A DNA stretch of 20,737 nucleotides from contig CALNAU010000171.1 in NCBI GenBank assembly GCA_937874275.1, positions 1 to 20,737 of the forward strand, written 5' to 3'. Positions 14,185 to 20,737 of this stretch are shown here, piece after piece. Every line of letters begins with the position of its first letter. Position 1 is the first letter of the stretch. A program made the position numbers and the translations under genes. Under the pieces are notes generated by a model that was given only the letters and a program-made list of their open reading frames with translations, ran no database searches and was not told the DNA's origin. Source of the DNA: an uncultured Clostridia bacterium (lineage in GTDB: Bacteria; Bacillota; Clostridia; Christensenellales; Aristaeellaceae).

Positions 14185-15577
14185 CAACAGCTACCAGGCC
14201 GTCATGGCGCGCAGGCCGGACATCATGAAGGCTGCCGTGGGCATGGACTACAGCCGGTTCGAGTCGGGCGGCATCGCCTTTGACTACGAGGGCATGATGC
14301 AGGCGCCTGGGCTGAGCCTGCAGGAAATCGAAGCCATTCAGCACAGCTACGCCATCGGCAACACGCCGCTGATTGAGCTGAAGAACATCACCGCCCTGGC
14401 CCGCGCCTGCGCGGCACCGGGCAAGGGTGCCCGCATCTTTGTCAAGGATGAGGCCAGCAACCCCTCGGGCAGCTTCAAGGCGCGGCGCGCCGCTGTCAGC
14501 GTGGAGATGGCCCGCCGCATGGGCTACAAGGGCGTCGTCACCGCCACCAGCGGCAACTACGGCGCCGCGGTGGCCAGCTGCGCCGCCAAGGCCGGCCTTA
14601 GGTGCATCGTGGTGCAGGAGTGCTTTGACTCCCACGGCGTGGGCCAGCCCGAGATTGTGGAAAAGGCGCGCAAGTGCGAGGCCTTCGGCGCGGAAGTCTT
14701 GCAGTTGACGGTAGGACCGGAGCTGTTCTACGTGTTCCTGCGGCTGCTGGAGGAGACGGGATACTTCAACGCCTCCCTGTACACGCCCTACGCCATTTTG
14801 GGCATCGAGACCCTGGGCGCCGAAATCGCCCGCCAGTTCCGCACGCTGGAGGGGCGTGACCCCGACCTGGTCATCGCCACCAATGCCGGCGGCGGCAACC
14901 TGACGGGCACCGCCCGCGGCCTGCTGCACGAAAACTGCGCCACCCCTGTGGCGGCCGCCAGCGTCAGCCTGCATGGCCTGCACATGGCCAGCGACACGCA
15001 GTTTAACCGCAAGAGCTTTACCACCGGGCACACCGGCTTTGGCGTGCCCTTCAGCACCTGGCCCGACCGCTCGGACGTGCCGCGAAGCGCCGGCCGGCCG
15101 CTGCGCTACCTGCACAGCTACCACACCGTCACCCAGGGCGAGGTGTTCTTCATGACGGAGACCCTGTCCCGCCTGGAGGGGATGGAGCGCGGGCCCGCGG
15201 GCAACACCAGCCTGGCGGCGGCCTTTAGCCTGGCCAGGCAGATGCCGAGCGACCAGTGCATCGTGGTACAGGAGACCGAGTACACCGGCGCCGGCAAGCA
15301 CCACAACGCCCAGCTGGCCTTCGCCCGCAGCCGCGGCATCGACATCCGCTTTGGCGACCCGCGCGACGAAGTGCCCGGCCAGAGCATCGTGCTGCCCCGC
15401 GCGCCCGAGCTGATTCAGGCGCAGGAGGCGGACCTGGCGCAGATGCGCCGCTCCCTGATTCGCAATGCCAGACAGCATTTCCCCGGCCTCGTGCGGCCGG
15501 AGGATATCCCCTTCCTGATGGATGAAACGCGCGCGGACGAAGCCTTTGTACGCGCCCAATGTGAGGAGGAGCCATGA
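14177..15577 (+). CDS. ortB: 2-amino-4-oxopentanoate thiolase, PLP-dependent large subunit
   Basis: A 466-residue fold-type II PLP enzyme related to threonine synthase and cysteine synthase. It is the catalytic subunit of the thiolase that splits 2-amino-4-oxopentanoate with CoA. PLP lysine is K101 in NPSGSFKARR; TSGNYGAA (124-131) contacts the cofactor, and AGGGN (237-241) is the phosphate loop. NTPLIELKN (62-70) is the usual entry strand. The ATG at 14177 lies inside the ortA end (eight-base overlap), with a GGGGGTG ribosome binding site seven bases upstream. Its stop overlaps the oraS ATG (ATGA). Threonine synthase is an alternative from fold alone, but cluster position and length make OrtB much more likely. 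Confidence 0.94.
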   Translation: MRDNSYQAVMARRPDIMKAAVGMDYSRFESGGIAFDYEGMMQAPGLSLQEIEAIQHSYAIGNTPLIELKNITALARACAAPGKGARIFVKDEASNPSGSFKARRAAVSVEMARRMGYKGVVTATSGNYGAAVASCAAKAGLRCIVVQECFDSHGVGQPEIVEKARKCEAFGAEVLQLTVGPELFYVFLRLLEETGYFNASLYTPYAILGIETLGAEIARQFRTLEGRDPDLVIATNAGGGNLTGTARGLLHENCATPVAAASVSLHGLHMASDTQFNRKSFTTGHTGFGVPFSTWPDRSDVPRSAGRPLRYLHSYHTVTQGEVFFMTETLSRLEGMERGPAGNTSLAAAFSLARQMPSDQCIVVQETEYTGAGKHHNAQLAFARSRGIDIRFGDPRDEVPGQSIVLPRAPELIQAQEADLAQMRRSLIRNARQHFPGLVRPEDIPFLMDETRADEAFVRAQCEEEP

Positions 15578-15939
15578 AACGACCGGATGATTACGACAAG
15601 CGCGGCGCGCACCTCAAGGAGCTCAGCGATGAGCAGCTGCACCAGCGCTTCTGGTCCCTGGTGGGCCAGTTGACCGACCCCCTGCTGGCGACCGGCCGCG
15701 AGAATACCAGCCCGGCCATCGAGCGCAGCGTGCTGCTGCGCATGGGCTTTAGCTCGCTGGAGGCCAAGGCCATCACCGATATGTGCCTGGAGCGCGGGCT
15801 GCTCAGCCACGGCGCCGGCCATGTGGTGTACAAGCTGAGCCGCGAGCGTCAGCTGCCGCTGCGCGAGGCCGGCCTGGCGCTCAGTCGGGGCGAGCTGGTG
15901 GACGAGGCGGTCGCCCTGTTTAAGGAGGGGTCAAAATGA
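15574..15939 (+). CDS. oraS: D-ornithine 4,5-aminomutase, small subunit
   Basis: A 121-residue partner of OraE in the adenosylcobalamin- and PLP-dependent D-ornithine 4,5-aminomutase, which moves the terminal amino group of D-ornithine to C4 to give 2,4-diaminopentanoate. It is an all-helical charged protein beginning MKRPDDYDKRGAHLKELSD; the size matches the known small subunit. ATG overlaps the ortB stop by four bases, and its TGA overlaps the oraE ATG in the same way, so subunit production is probably coupled. GAGGAGG lies just before the start. Assignment depends on sequence character together with its place immediately before oraE. Confidence 0.93.
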   Translation: MKRPDDYDKRGAHLKELSDEQLHQRFWSLVGQLTDPLLATGRENTSPAIERSVLLRMGFSSLEAKAITDMCLERGLLSHGAGHVVYKLSRERQLPLREAGLALSRGELVDEAVALFKEGSK

Positions 15940-18161
15940 GCTACCAGCTGAAACCGGACCAACAGATTGACGTGCGCGAGATTGTCAAAAACCTGGACCA
16001 ATACCGCCCGCGCCGCCGCGGCTGGACCTGGCGCAAGCCGGCCCCTGGCCTCAAAATGGGCCCCTTCACCTATCAGGATTGCGCGGAGCCGCTCAAGGAC
16101 TCGGTGCCGCTGCCGCCTGCCCACAACTTTGACAACATCGATCCCCAGCCCCTGCCCGTTATCACCACCGAGATTGCCTCCGGCCGGTTTGAGGACGACA
16201 TCCGCCGCATGCGCATGGCCGCCCACCACGGGGCCGACCACATCATGGTCATTCGCACCGCCGGGCAGAGCCACATGGACGGCCTCATCGAGGGCACACC
16301 CCAGGGCATCGGCGGCGTGGCCATCAGCCGCAAACAGGTGCGCGCCCAGCGCAAGGCGCTGGACCTCATCGAGGATGAAGTAGGCCGCCCCATCAACTAC
16401 CACAGCTATGTATCCGGCGTAGCCGGGCCCGACATCGCTGTGATGTTCGCCGAGGAAGGCGTCAACGGCTGCCACCAGGACCCGCAGTACAACGTCATCT
16501 ACCGCAACATCAACATGGTGCGCAGCTTTGTGGACGCCTGCGAATCCAAGCGCCTTATCGCCTGGAGCGAGATGGCCCAGATAGACGGCGCGCACAACGC
16601 CAACGCCACCGCGCGCGACGCCTGGAAGGTGATGCCCGAGCTTATGGTGCAGCACGCCATCAACGCCCAGTTTTCGCTGGGCTGCGGCGTGCCGCGCGAC
16701 CTCATCTGCCTGAGCACCGTGCCGCCCACCGCCACCCCGGCTCCCTGCGTGCACATCGACCTGCCCTACGCCGTGGCGCTGCGCGAGCTGTTCCCAGGCT
16801 TCCGCATGCGCGCGCAAATGAACACCAAGTACATCGAGTCCTCCACCCGCGAGGCCACGGTGACCCATGTGCTCAACATGCTCATCTCAAAGCTGACCAG
16901 CGCCGATATCCAGAGCACCATCACCCCCGACGAGGGGCGCAATGTGCCGTGGCATATCTACAACATCGAGGCGTGTGACACCGCCAAGCAGACCTATGTG
17001 GGCCTGGACGGCCTGATGGAGATGGTGGACCTCAAGGACGAGGGCTACCTGCGCGACAAGGCGCGCGAGCTCAAGGAGCGCGCGGTGCTGTTCCTGGAGG
17101 ACATGATTGCCGCCGGCGGCTACTTTGCCGCGGTGGAGGCGGGCTTCTTCGTGGACAGCGGCCTGTACCCCGAGCGCAACGGCGACGGCATCGTGCGCCG
17201 CGCGGACGGCGGCATCGGCGCCGGCACGGTCATCAAGCGCGCGCCCGACTACCTGGCCCCGGTTACCGCCCACTACGGCTACAACAACGTGGCCCAGTAT
17301 GACGCGGCGCTGGCGGACAACCCGGCCGCCCTCATCGGCGGCTGCACGCTGGAGAAGCCCGAGCTTATCCAGTTTATCGACGAGCTGGACGAGGAAGACA
17401 ACGTCCACGTGCGCATGGCCGAGAACGAGGACTTCCGTCAGCCCGGCGCCAAGCAGCTCAAGCCCGAGATGGAGTGGCTGGCCGACGGCCTGGTGCACCT
17501 CAACCTCTTCTACCCGGTGGAAGCCCCGCTGGCCGAGGCCGCGGCGCTGGAGACCGGCCGCCGGATGGGCCTGATTGACTGCGAAGTGATCTCCCGCGAA
17601 ATCATGCACCCGCGCGAGGGCACCCGCATCGAGATGAAGGGGCATGTGCCCTTTGCCCTCAACGTGGACGAGCTGGTGGTGCCCAAGCCGCCTGAAACCA
17701 TGAGCGAGGACGAGCTGCGCGCGGACATCGAGCAGCATCCCCTGCGCGTGGTAGCCGGCACCGTGGGCAACGACGAGCACTCGGTGGGCCTGCGCGAAAT
17801 CATCGACATCAAGCACGGCGGCATCGAGAAATACGGCATCGAGGTGCACTACCTGGGCACCAGCGTGCCGCCGGAGAAACTGGTGGGCGCGGCTGTGGAG
17901 CTCAACGCCGACGGCATCCTGGCCAGCACCATCATCAGCCATGACAACATCCACTACAAGAACATCGCCCTCATCGACCGCCTGGCGCGGGAGATGGGCG
18001 TGCGCGACAGGCTCATCTTCCTGTCGGGCGGCACCCAGGTAACGCCGGAGCTGGCCCGTGAAGCGGGTGCCGACGAAGGCTTTGGCCGCGGTTCCAAGGG
18101 CATCCACGTGGCCACCGCGCTGGTCAAAAAGCGCCGGGAACGCCAGGGACAGCAGAAGTGA
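15936..18161 (+). CDS. oraE: D-ornithine 4,5-aminomutase, large B12/PLP subunit
   Basis: A 741-residue large subunit of D-ornithine 4,5-aminomutase. The N-terminal three-quarters form the catalytic barrel with PLP- and substrate-contacting loops; the C-terminal part, from about 600, is the cobalamin-binding Rossmann domain. Two hallmarks lie close together: His615 in GNDEHSVG, the expected lower ligand of cobalt, and Lys626 in IIDIKHGG, the expected PLP Schiff-base lysine. Their 11-residue spacing equals that of the described clostridial enzyme (His618/Lys629), where the lysine tethers the B12 domain in its open resting state. LSGGTQV (696-702) is the B12-domain glycine loop. AAGGAGGGG precedes the start, which overlaps oraS by four bases. 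Identification is secure. Confidence 0.96.
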   Translation: MSYQLKPDQQIDVREIVKNLDQYRPRRRGWTWRKPAPGLKMGPFTYQDCAEPLKDSVPLPPAHNFDNIDPQPLPVITTEIASGRFEDDIRRMRMAAHHGADHIMVIRTAGQSHMDGLIEGTPQGIGGVAISRKQVRAQRKALDLIEDEVGRPINYHSYVSGVAGPDIAVMFAEEGVNGCHQDPQYNVIYRNINMVRSFVDACESKRLIAWSEMAQIDGAHNANATARDAWKVMPELMVQHAINAQFSLGCGVPRDLICLSTVPPTATPAPCVHIDLPYAVALRELFPGFRMRAQMNTKYIESSTREATVTHVLNMLISKLTSADIQSTITPDEGRNVPWHIYNIEACDTAKQTYVGLDGLMEMVDLKDEGYLRDKARELKERAVLFLEDMIAAGGYFAAVEAGFFVDSGLYPERNGDGIVRRADGGIGAGTVIKRAPDYLAPVTAHYGYNNVAQYDAALADNPAALIGGCTLEKPELIQFIDELDEEDNVHVRMAENEDFRQPGAKQLKPEMEWLADGLVHLNLFYPVEAPLAEAAALETGRRMGLIDCEVISREIMHPREGTRIEMKGHVPFALNVDELVVPKPPETMSEDELRADIEQHPLRVVAGTVGNDEHSVGLREIIDIKHGGIEKYGIEVHYLGTSVPPEKLVGAAVELNADGILASTIISHDNIHYKNIALIDRLAREMGVRDRLIFLSGGTQVTPELAREAGADEGFGRGSKGIHVATALVKKRRERQGQQK

Positions 18162-19534
18162 CACACCACATCGACGCCCTGGTGGCCGAAATCGGCTCCA
18201 CCACCACGCTGGTCAACGCCTTTGACGGCCTGCACGGGGACAACCCCCGCTTCATCGGCCAGGGAAGCGCCGCCACCAGCGTGGCCGAGGGCGACGTGCG
18301 CCTGGGCCTTCAGGCCGCCATCGACGTCCTGAAGGCCAGCCTGGGCGCAGACGACATCCAATATACCGACCTGTTTGCCACCAGCTCCGCAGCCGGTGGC
18401 CTCAAAATGAGCGTGCACGGCCTGGTGTACGACATGACCGTGCGCGCCGCCCAGGCGGCGGCGCTGGGCGCGGGTGCCGTGGTGCGCCAGGTGACGGCAG
18501 GCCACATGCGGGACAGCGACCTGGACGCCCTAAAACGCCTGCACCCAAACCTCATTCTGCTGGCCGGCGGCACGGACTATGGCGAGCGGGAGACCGCGCT
18601 GCATAACGCGCGCGCCATCGCGGCGCTGGGTCTGCGCGACATCCCCGTGCTGTACGCGGGCAACGTGCAGAATCAGCAGGAGGTAAAGGGCATCATGGAG
18701 GCCGCAGGCCTGGAGGTGGTGCTGTGCGAGAACGTGTACCCCCGCCTGGACGACCTCAACATCGAGCCTGCGCGCCGCCATATCCAAACACTGTTTGAAA
18801 AGCATATCGTCAACGCGCCCGGCATGCGCCATGTGTACGACATGGTGACCCAGCCGCTGATGCCCACCCCCGGCGCGGTGATGGAAATGACGCGCCTGAT
18901 GCACGAGCCCTATGGCAGCCTGGCCGTCATCGACATTGGCGGCGCCACCACCGATGTGCACAGCGCCTGCGAGGAATCCGAGGAGATTGCCCGCATACAG
19001 ACCCGGCCCGAACCCCTGTACCTGCGCACGGTGGAGGGCGACCTGGGCCTGTTTATCAACGCCGCCCACCTGGTCAGCGCCCTGGGTGCAGAAAAGCTGG
19101 ACCGCGAGCTGGGCATTGATACCGCGGCCCTGATGGCCGACTGGCAGCCCATCCCCCGCACCCCCCAGCAGGAGAAACTGGCCGAGCGCCTGGCGCTGGA
19201 AGCCGGGCTGACGGCGCTCAGGCGGCACGCGGGCAGCATCCGCAGCGTGTTCCTGCCGGGCGGGCGCCAGCAGATTGCCGAAGGGAAGGACCTGACGCAG
19301 CTGGCCTGCCTGGTGGCCACCGGCGGCGCGCTGACCCGGCTGCCGGGGCGGCAGCACACCATGGAGCAGCTGCGGGATATGAACACCCAGCGTAAGTGGC
19401 TGTACCCCAAGCCGGGCGAGGCCCGGCTGCTGACCGACCATCACTACATCATGGCCTCCCTGGGCGTGCTGAGCCGCAAATACCCGGAGGCCGCGCTGGC
19501 GCTGATGCGGCAAAGCTTTGACGCAAAGGACTGA
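18158..19534 (+). CDS. GlmL/MutL-like ATPase, ornithine degradation accessory protein
   Basis: A 458-residue member of the MutL/GlmL family (ASKHA, actin/Hsp70-like ATPase fold), named after the uncharacterised gene between the two glutamate mutase subunit genes. The phosphate-1 motif is AEIGSTTT (10-17) and the phosphate-2 motif DIGGATTDVHS (259-269), both with the Gly-Ser/Ala-Thr-Thr seen in such folds; FLPGG follows in the C-terminal third. It starts with GTG overlapping the oraE stop by four bases, so it is made together with the aminomutase. No glutamate mutase genes are present. The likely role is ATP-driven repair or reloading of B12 in OraSE, like the reactivases of diol dehydratase; this is inference. 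It is not the DNA mismatch-repair MutL. Confidence 0.9.
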   Translation: MTHHIDALVAEIGSTTTLVNAFDGLHGDNPRFIGQGSAATSVAEGDVRLGLQAAIDVLKASLGADDIQYTDLFATSSAAGGLKMSVHGLVYDMTVRAAQAAALGAGAVVRQVTAGHMRDSDLDALKRLHPNLILLAGGTDYGERETALHNARAIAALGLRDIPVLYAGNVQNQQEVKGIMEAAGLEVVLCENVYPRLDDLNIEPARRHIQTLFEKHIVNAPGMRHVYDMVTQPLMPTPGAVMEMTRLMHEPYGSLAVIDIGGATTDVHSACEESEEIARIQTRPEPLYLRTVEGDLGLFINAAHLVSALGAEKLDRELGIDTAALMADWQPIPRTPQQEKLAERLALEAGLTALRRHAGSIRSVFLPGGRQQIAEGKDLTQLACLVATGGALTRLPGRQHTMEQLRDMNTQRKWLYPKPGEARLLTDHHYIMASLGVLSRKYPEAALALMRQSFDAKD

Positions 19535-19578
19535 TGCCGGGCGGGCGAACAACCACCCGGTGTGAAGGAGGACGTGCC

Positions 19579-20643
19579 ATGTATCCCTTGATTCAGGTTG
19601 ATTTGGGCAAGCTGCGGGAGAACGCGGCTTACCTGGCCGACGTCTGCCACAAGGCGGGCATCCAGTATTACGCCGTCACCAAGGCTGTCTGCGCGCAGCC
19701 GGACATCGTGGCCGCGCTGGAGGGTGTGGTGGACGGCTTTGCCGACAGCCGCCTGCAAAACCTGGCCAGAATCAAGACCGACAAGCCCAAGCTGCTGCTG
19801 CGCATCGGCGACCCTACGCAGGCGCGGGACATTGTGCAGCTTGCGGACATCAGCCTGCAAAGCGAAATCCTCACCCTGCACGCGCTCAGCGACGCCGCCC
19901 AAGCCCTGAACAAGGAGCACAAGGTGGTTCTGATGGTAGACCTGGGCGACCTGCGCGAGGGCGTGATGTACACCGACCGGGAGACCATCCTGCGCACGGC
20001 ACAGACCGTGAAGGATTTGCCCGGCCTCATTTTGCATGGCGTGGGCGTCAACCTCACCTGCTTTGGCGGCATCATCCCAGAGCAGGAAAACCTGGGCCGC
20101 CTGGTGGAGATTGCCCAGTGGCTGCGCGAGGAACTGGACCTGCCCATCCCCATGGTATCGGGCGGCAACTCCAGCAGCGTGGGCCTGCTGCTGCGCGGCG
20201 GTGTTCCAAAGGGCATCAACCACCTGCGCATCGGCGAAGCCATGCTGCTGGACAGCGATACCGCCATCGGCGAGCCCTTTGGCTTTTTGCATCGGGATGT
20301 GTTCACCGTACAGGCCGTGCTGGGCGAGGTGCAGACCAAGCCCTCCCAGCCCATCGGCCCCACCGGCCCCAACGCCTTTGGCGAGCGCGTGTCCTTCCCG
20401 GACCTGGGGCCCATGCGTCGGGGCATCGCGCTGATTGGCCGACAGGATATTGATGCCGAGGGGCTGATTCCGCGGGATACGCGCATCACGGTGCTGGGTG
20501 CCTCCAGCGATCACCTGATTGTGGATTTGACCGCGGCCTCGGGCTATGAGGTGGGCAGCGTGGTGGAATTCGGCGTCACCTACGGCTCGCTGCTCAAGGC
20601 GTACACCAGCCCGTACCTGGACAAGGTCAGCATCAACCCATAA
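19579..20643 (+). CDS. orr: Ornithine racemase (alanine racemase-like PLP barrel)
   Basis: A 354-residue PLP enzyme of the alanine racemase N-terminal-domain family that should convert L-ornithine to D-ornithine, the substrate of OraSE. PLP lysine is K35 in YYAVTKAVCAQ; later motifs include HGVGVNLTCFGG, SGGNSSS (phosphate-binding) and LRIGEAMLL. The length and the absence of a second tyrosine-bearing alanine-racemase domain pattern agree with ornithine racemase. ATG at 19579 has AAGGAGGA seven bases upstream; the frame is open from 19534, but the extra residues look like untranslated spacer. It lies 44 bp after the GlmL-like gene. Sequence alone does not exclude another basic amino acid, but position in the ornithine cluster is strong support. 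Confidence 0.92.
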   Translation: MYPLIQVDLGKLRENAAYLADVCHKAGIQYYAVTKAVCAQPDIVAALEGVVDGFADSRLQNLARIKTDKPKLLLRIGDPTQARDIVQLADISLQSEILTLHALSDAAQALNKEHKVVLMVDLGDLREGVMYTDRETILRTAQTVKDLPGLILHGVGVNLTCFGGIIPEQENLGRLVEIAQWLREELDLPIPMVSGGNSSSVGLLLRGGVPKGINHLRIGEAMLLDSDTAIGEPFGFLHRDVFTVQAVLGEVQTKPSQPIGPTGPNAFGERVSFPDLGPMRRGIALIGRQDIDAEGLIPRDTRITVLGASSDHLIVDLTAASGYEVGSVVEFGVTYGSLLKAYTSPYLDKVSINP

Positions 20644-20667
20644 CAGATATCGGAGCGTTCGCCCGCG

Positions 20668-20737
20668 ATGCCAAACCAACATACACAAAGAAAACATAGC
20701 GACAAGGCGTTTCATATCCAGGCATGGCACAGTCATC
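20668..20737 (+). CDS. Possible start of the next gene (cut by window end)
   Basis: An ATG at 20668, 24 bases after the orr stop, opens a frame that continues to the window end (23 codons, starting MPNQHTQRKHSD). GGAG lies 12 bases upstream, rather far for a ribosome binding site. The His/Gln-rich peptide matches nothing I recognise. It could equally be spacer before a gene further right. No terminator is visible after orr, so the operon may continue. Confidence 0.2.
   Translation, partial: MPNQHTQRKHSDKAFHIQAWHSH

Noticed and set aside
14177..15577. Threonine synthase
   Set aside because: The fold-type II PLP motifs fit, but length, overlap with ortA and position before oraS/oraE identify OrtB.
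18158..19534. DNA mismatch-repair MutL
   Set aside because: It shares only the name. There is no GHKL ATPase motif; the sequence has ASKHA phosphate motifs and matches the glutamate mutase-associated MutL/GlmL type.

Overview
The window is GC-rich, densely coded DNA from a bacterial chromosome, most likely an anaerobic member of the Bacillota (class Clostridia). This rests on inference from three things: a complete clostridial-type oxidative ornithine-degradation cluster, a LytR-CpsA-Psr (LCP) protein, and a MurF with an N-terminal membrane domain next to Ddl and MurC. I cannot place genus or species. I see no tRNA, rRNA, CRISPR array, insertion sequence or phage gene.

Layout. Two operons diverge from a 173-bp AT-rich control region at about 10195-10367. 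The leftward operon (minus strand, 10194 down to 65) carries eight tightly packed genes: a GNAT acetyltransferase, an alpha/beta hydrolase, membrane-anchored murF, ddl, murC, lepA, an LCP-family protein and a zinc-ribbon membrane protein. It ends at an inverted repeat (5-34) that looks like a terminator. Most junctions overlap by a few bases or are separated by fewer than 16, so one transcript is likely. The theme is peptidoglycan precursor synthesis and cell-envelope assembly, with the translation factor LepA embedded.

The rightward set (plus strand, 10368-20643) is catabolic. Arginine deiminase (arcA) and ornithine carbamoyltransferase (argF/arcB type) turn arginine into citrulline and then ornithine plus carbamoyl phosphate. 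After a 160-bp gap holding an unusual repeat element come ord, ortA, ortB, oraS, oraE, a GlmL/MutL-like ATPase and orr. Together they racemise L-ornithine to D-ornithine (Orr), move the 5-amino group with a B12/PLP aminomutase (OraS/OraE), oxidatively deaminate 2,4-diaminopentanoate (Ord) and cleave 2-amino-4-oxopentanoate with CoA to acetyl-CoA and D-alanine (OrtA/OrtB). From ord to the GlmL-like gene the genes overlap or nearly touch, so they are probably translationally coupled.

The control region has well-formed promoters in both directions. Between them is a nested, symmetric set of ATGTATA/TATACAT half-sites whose outer right arm contains the -35 box of the arcA promoter, which suggests a dedicated but unidentified regulator. 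The pathway itself is known; the parts most worth a second look are this operator, the 7-base-periodic inverted repeat between argF and ord, the GlmL-like protein as a possible aminomutase chaperone, the zinc-ribbon/LCP pair, and the possible metabolic link between D-alanine made by OrtAB and the divergently transcribed ddl/murF.
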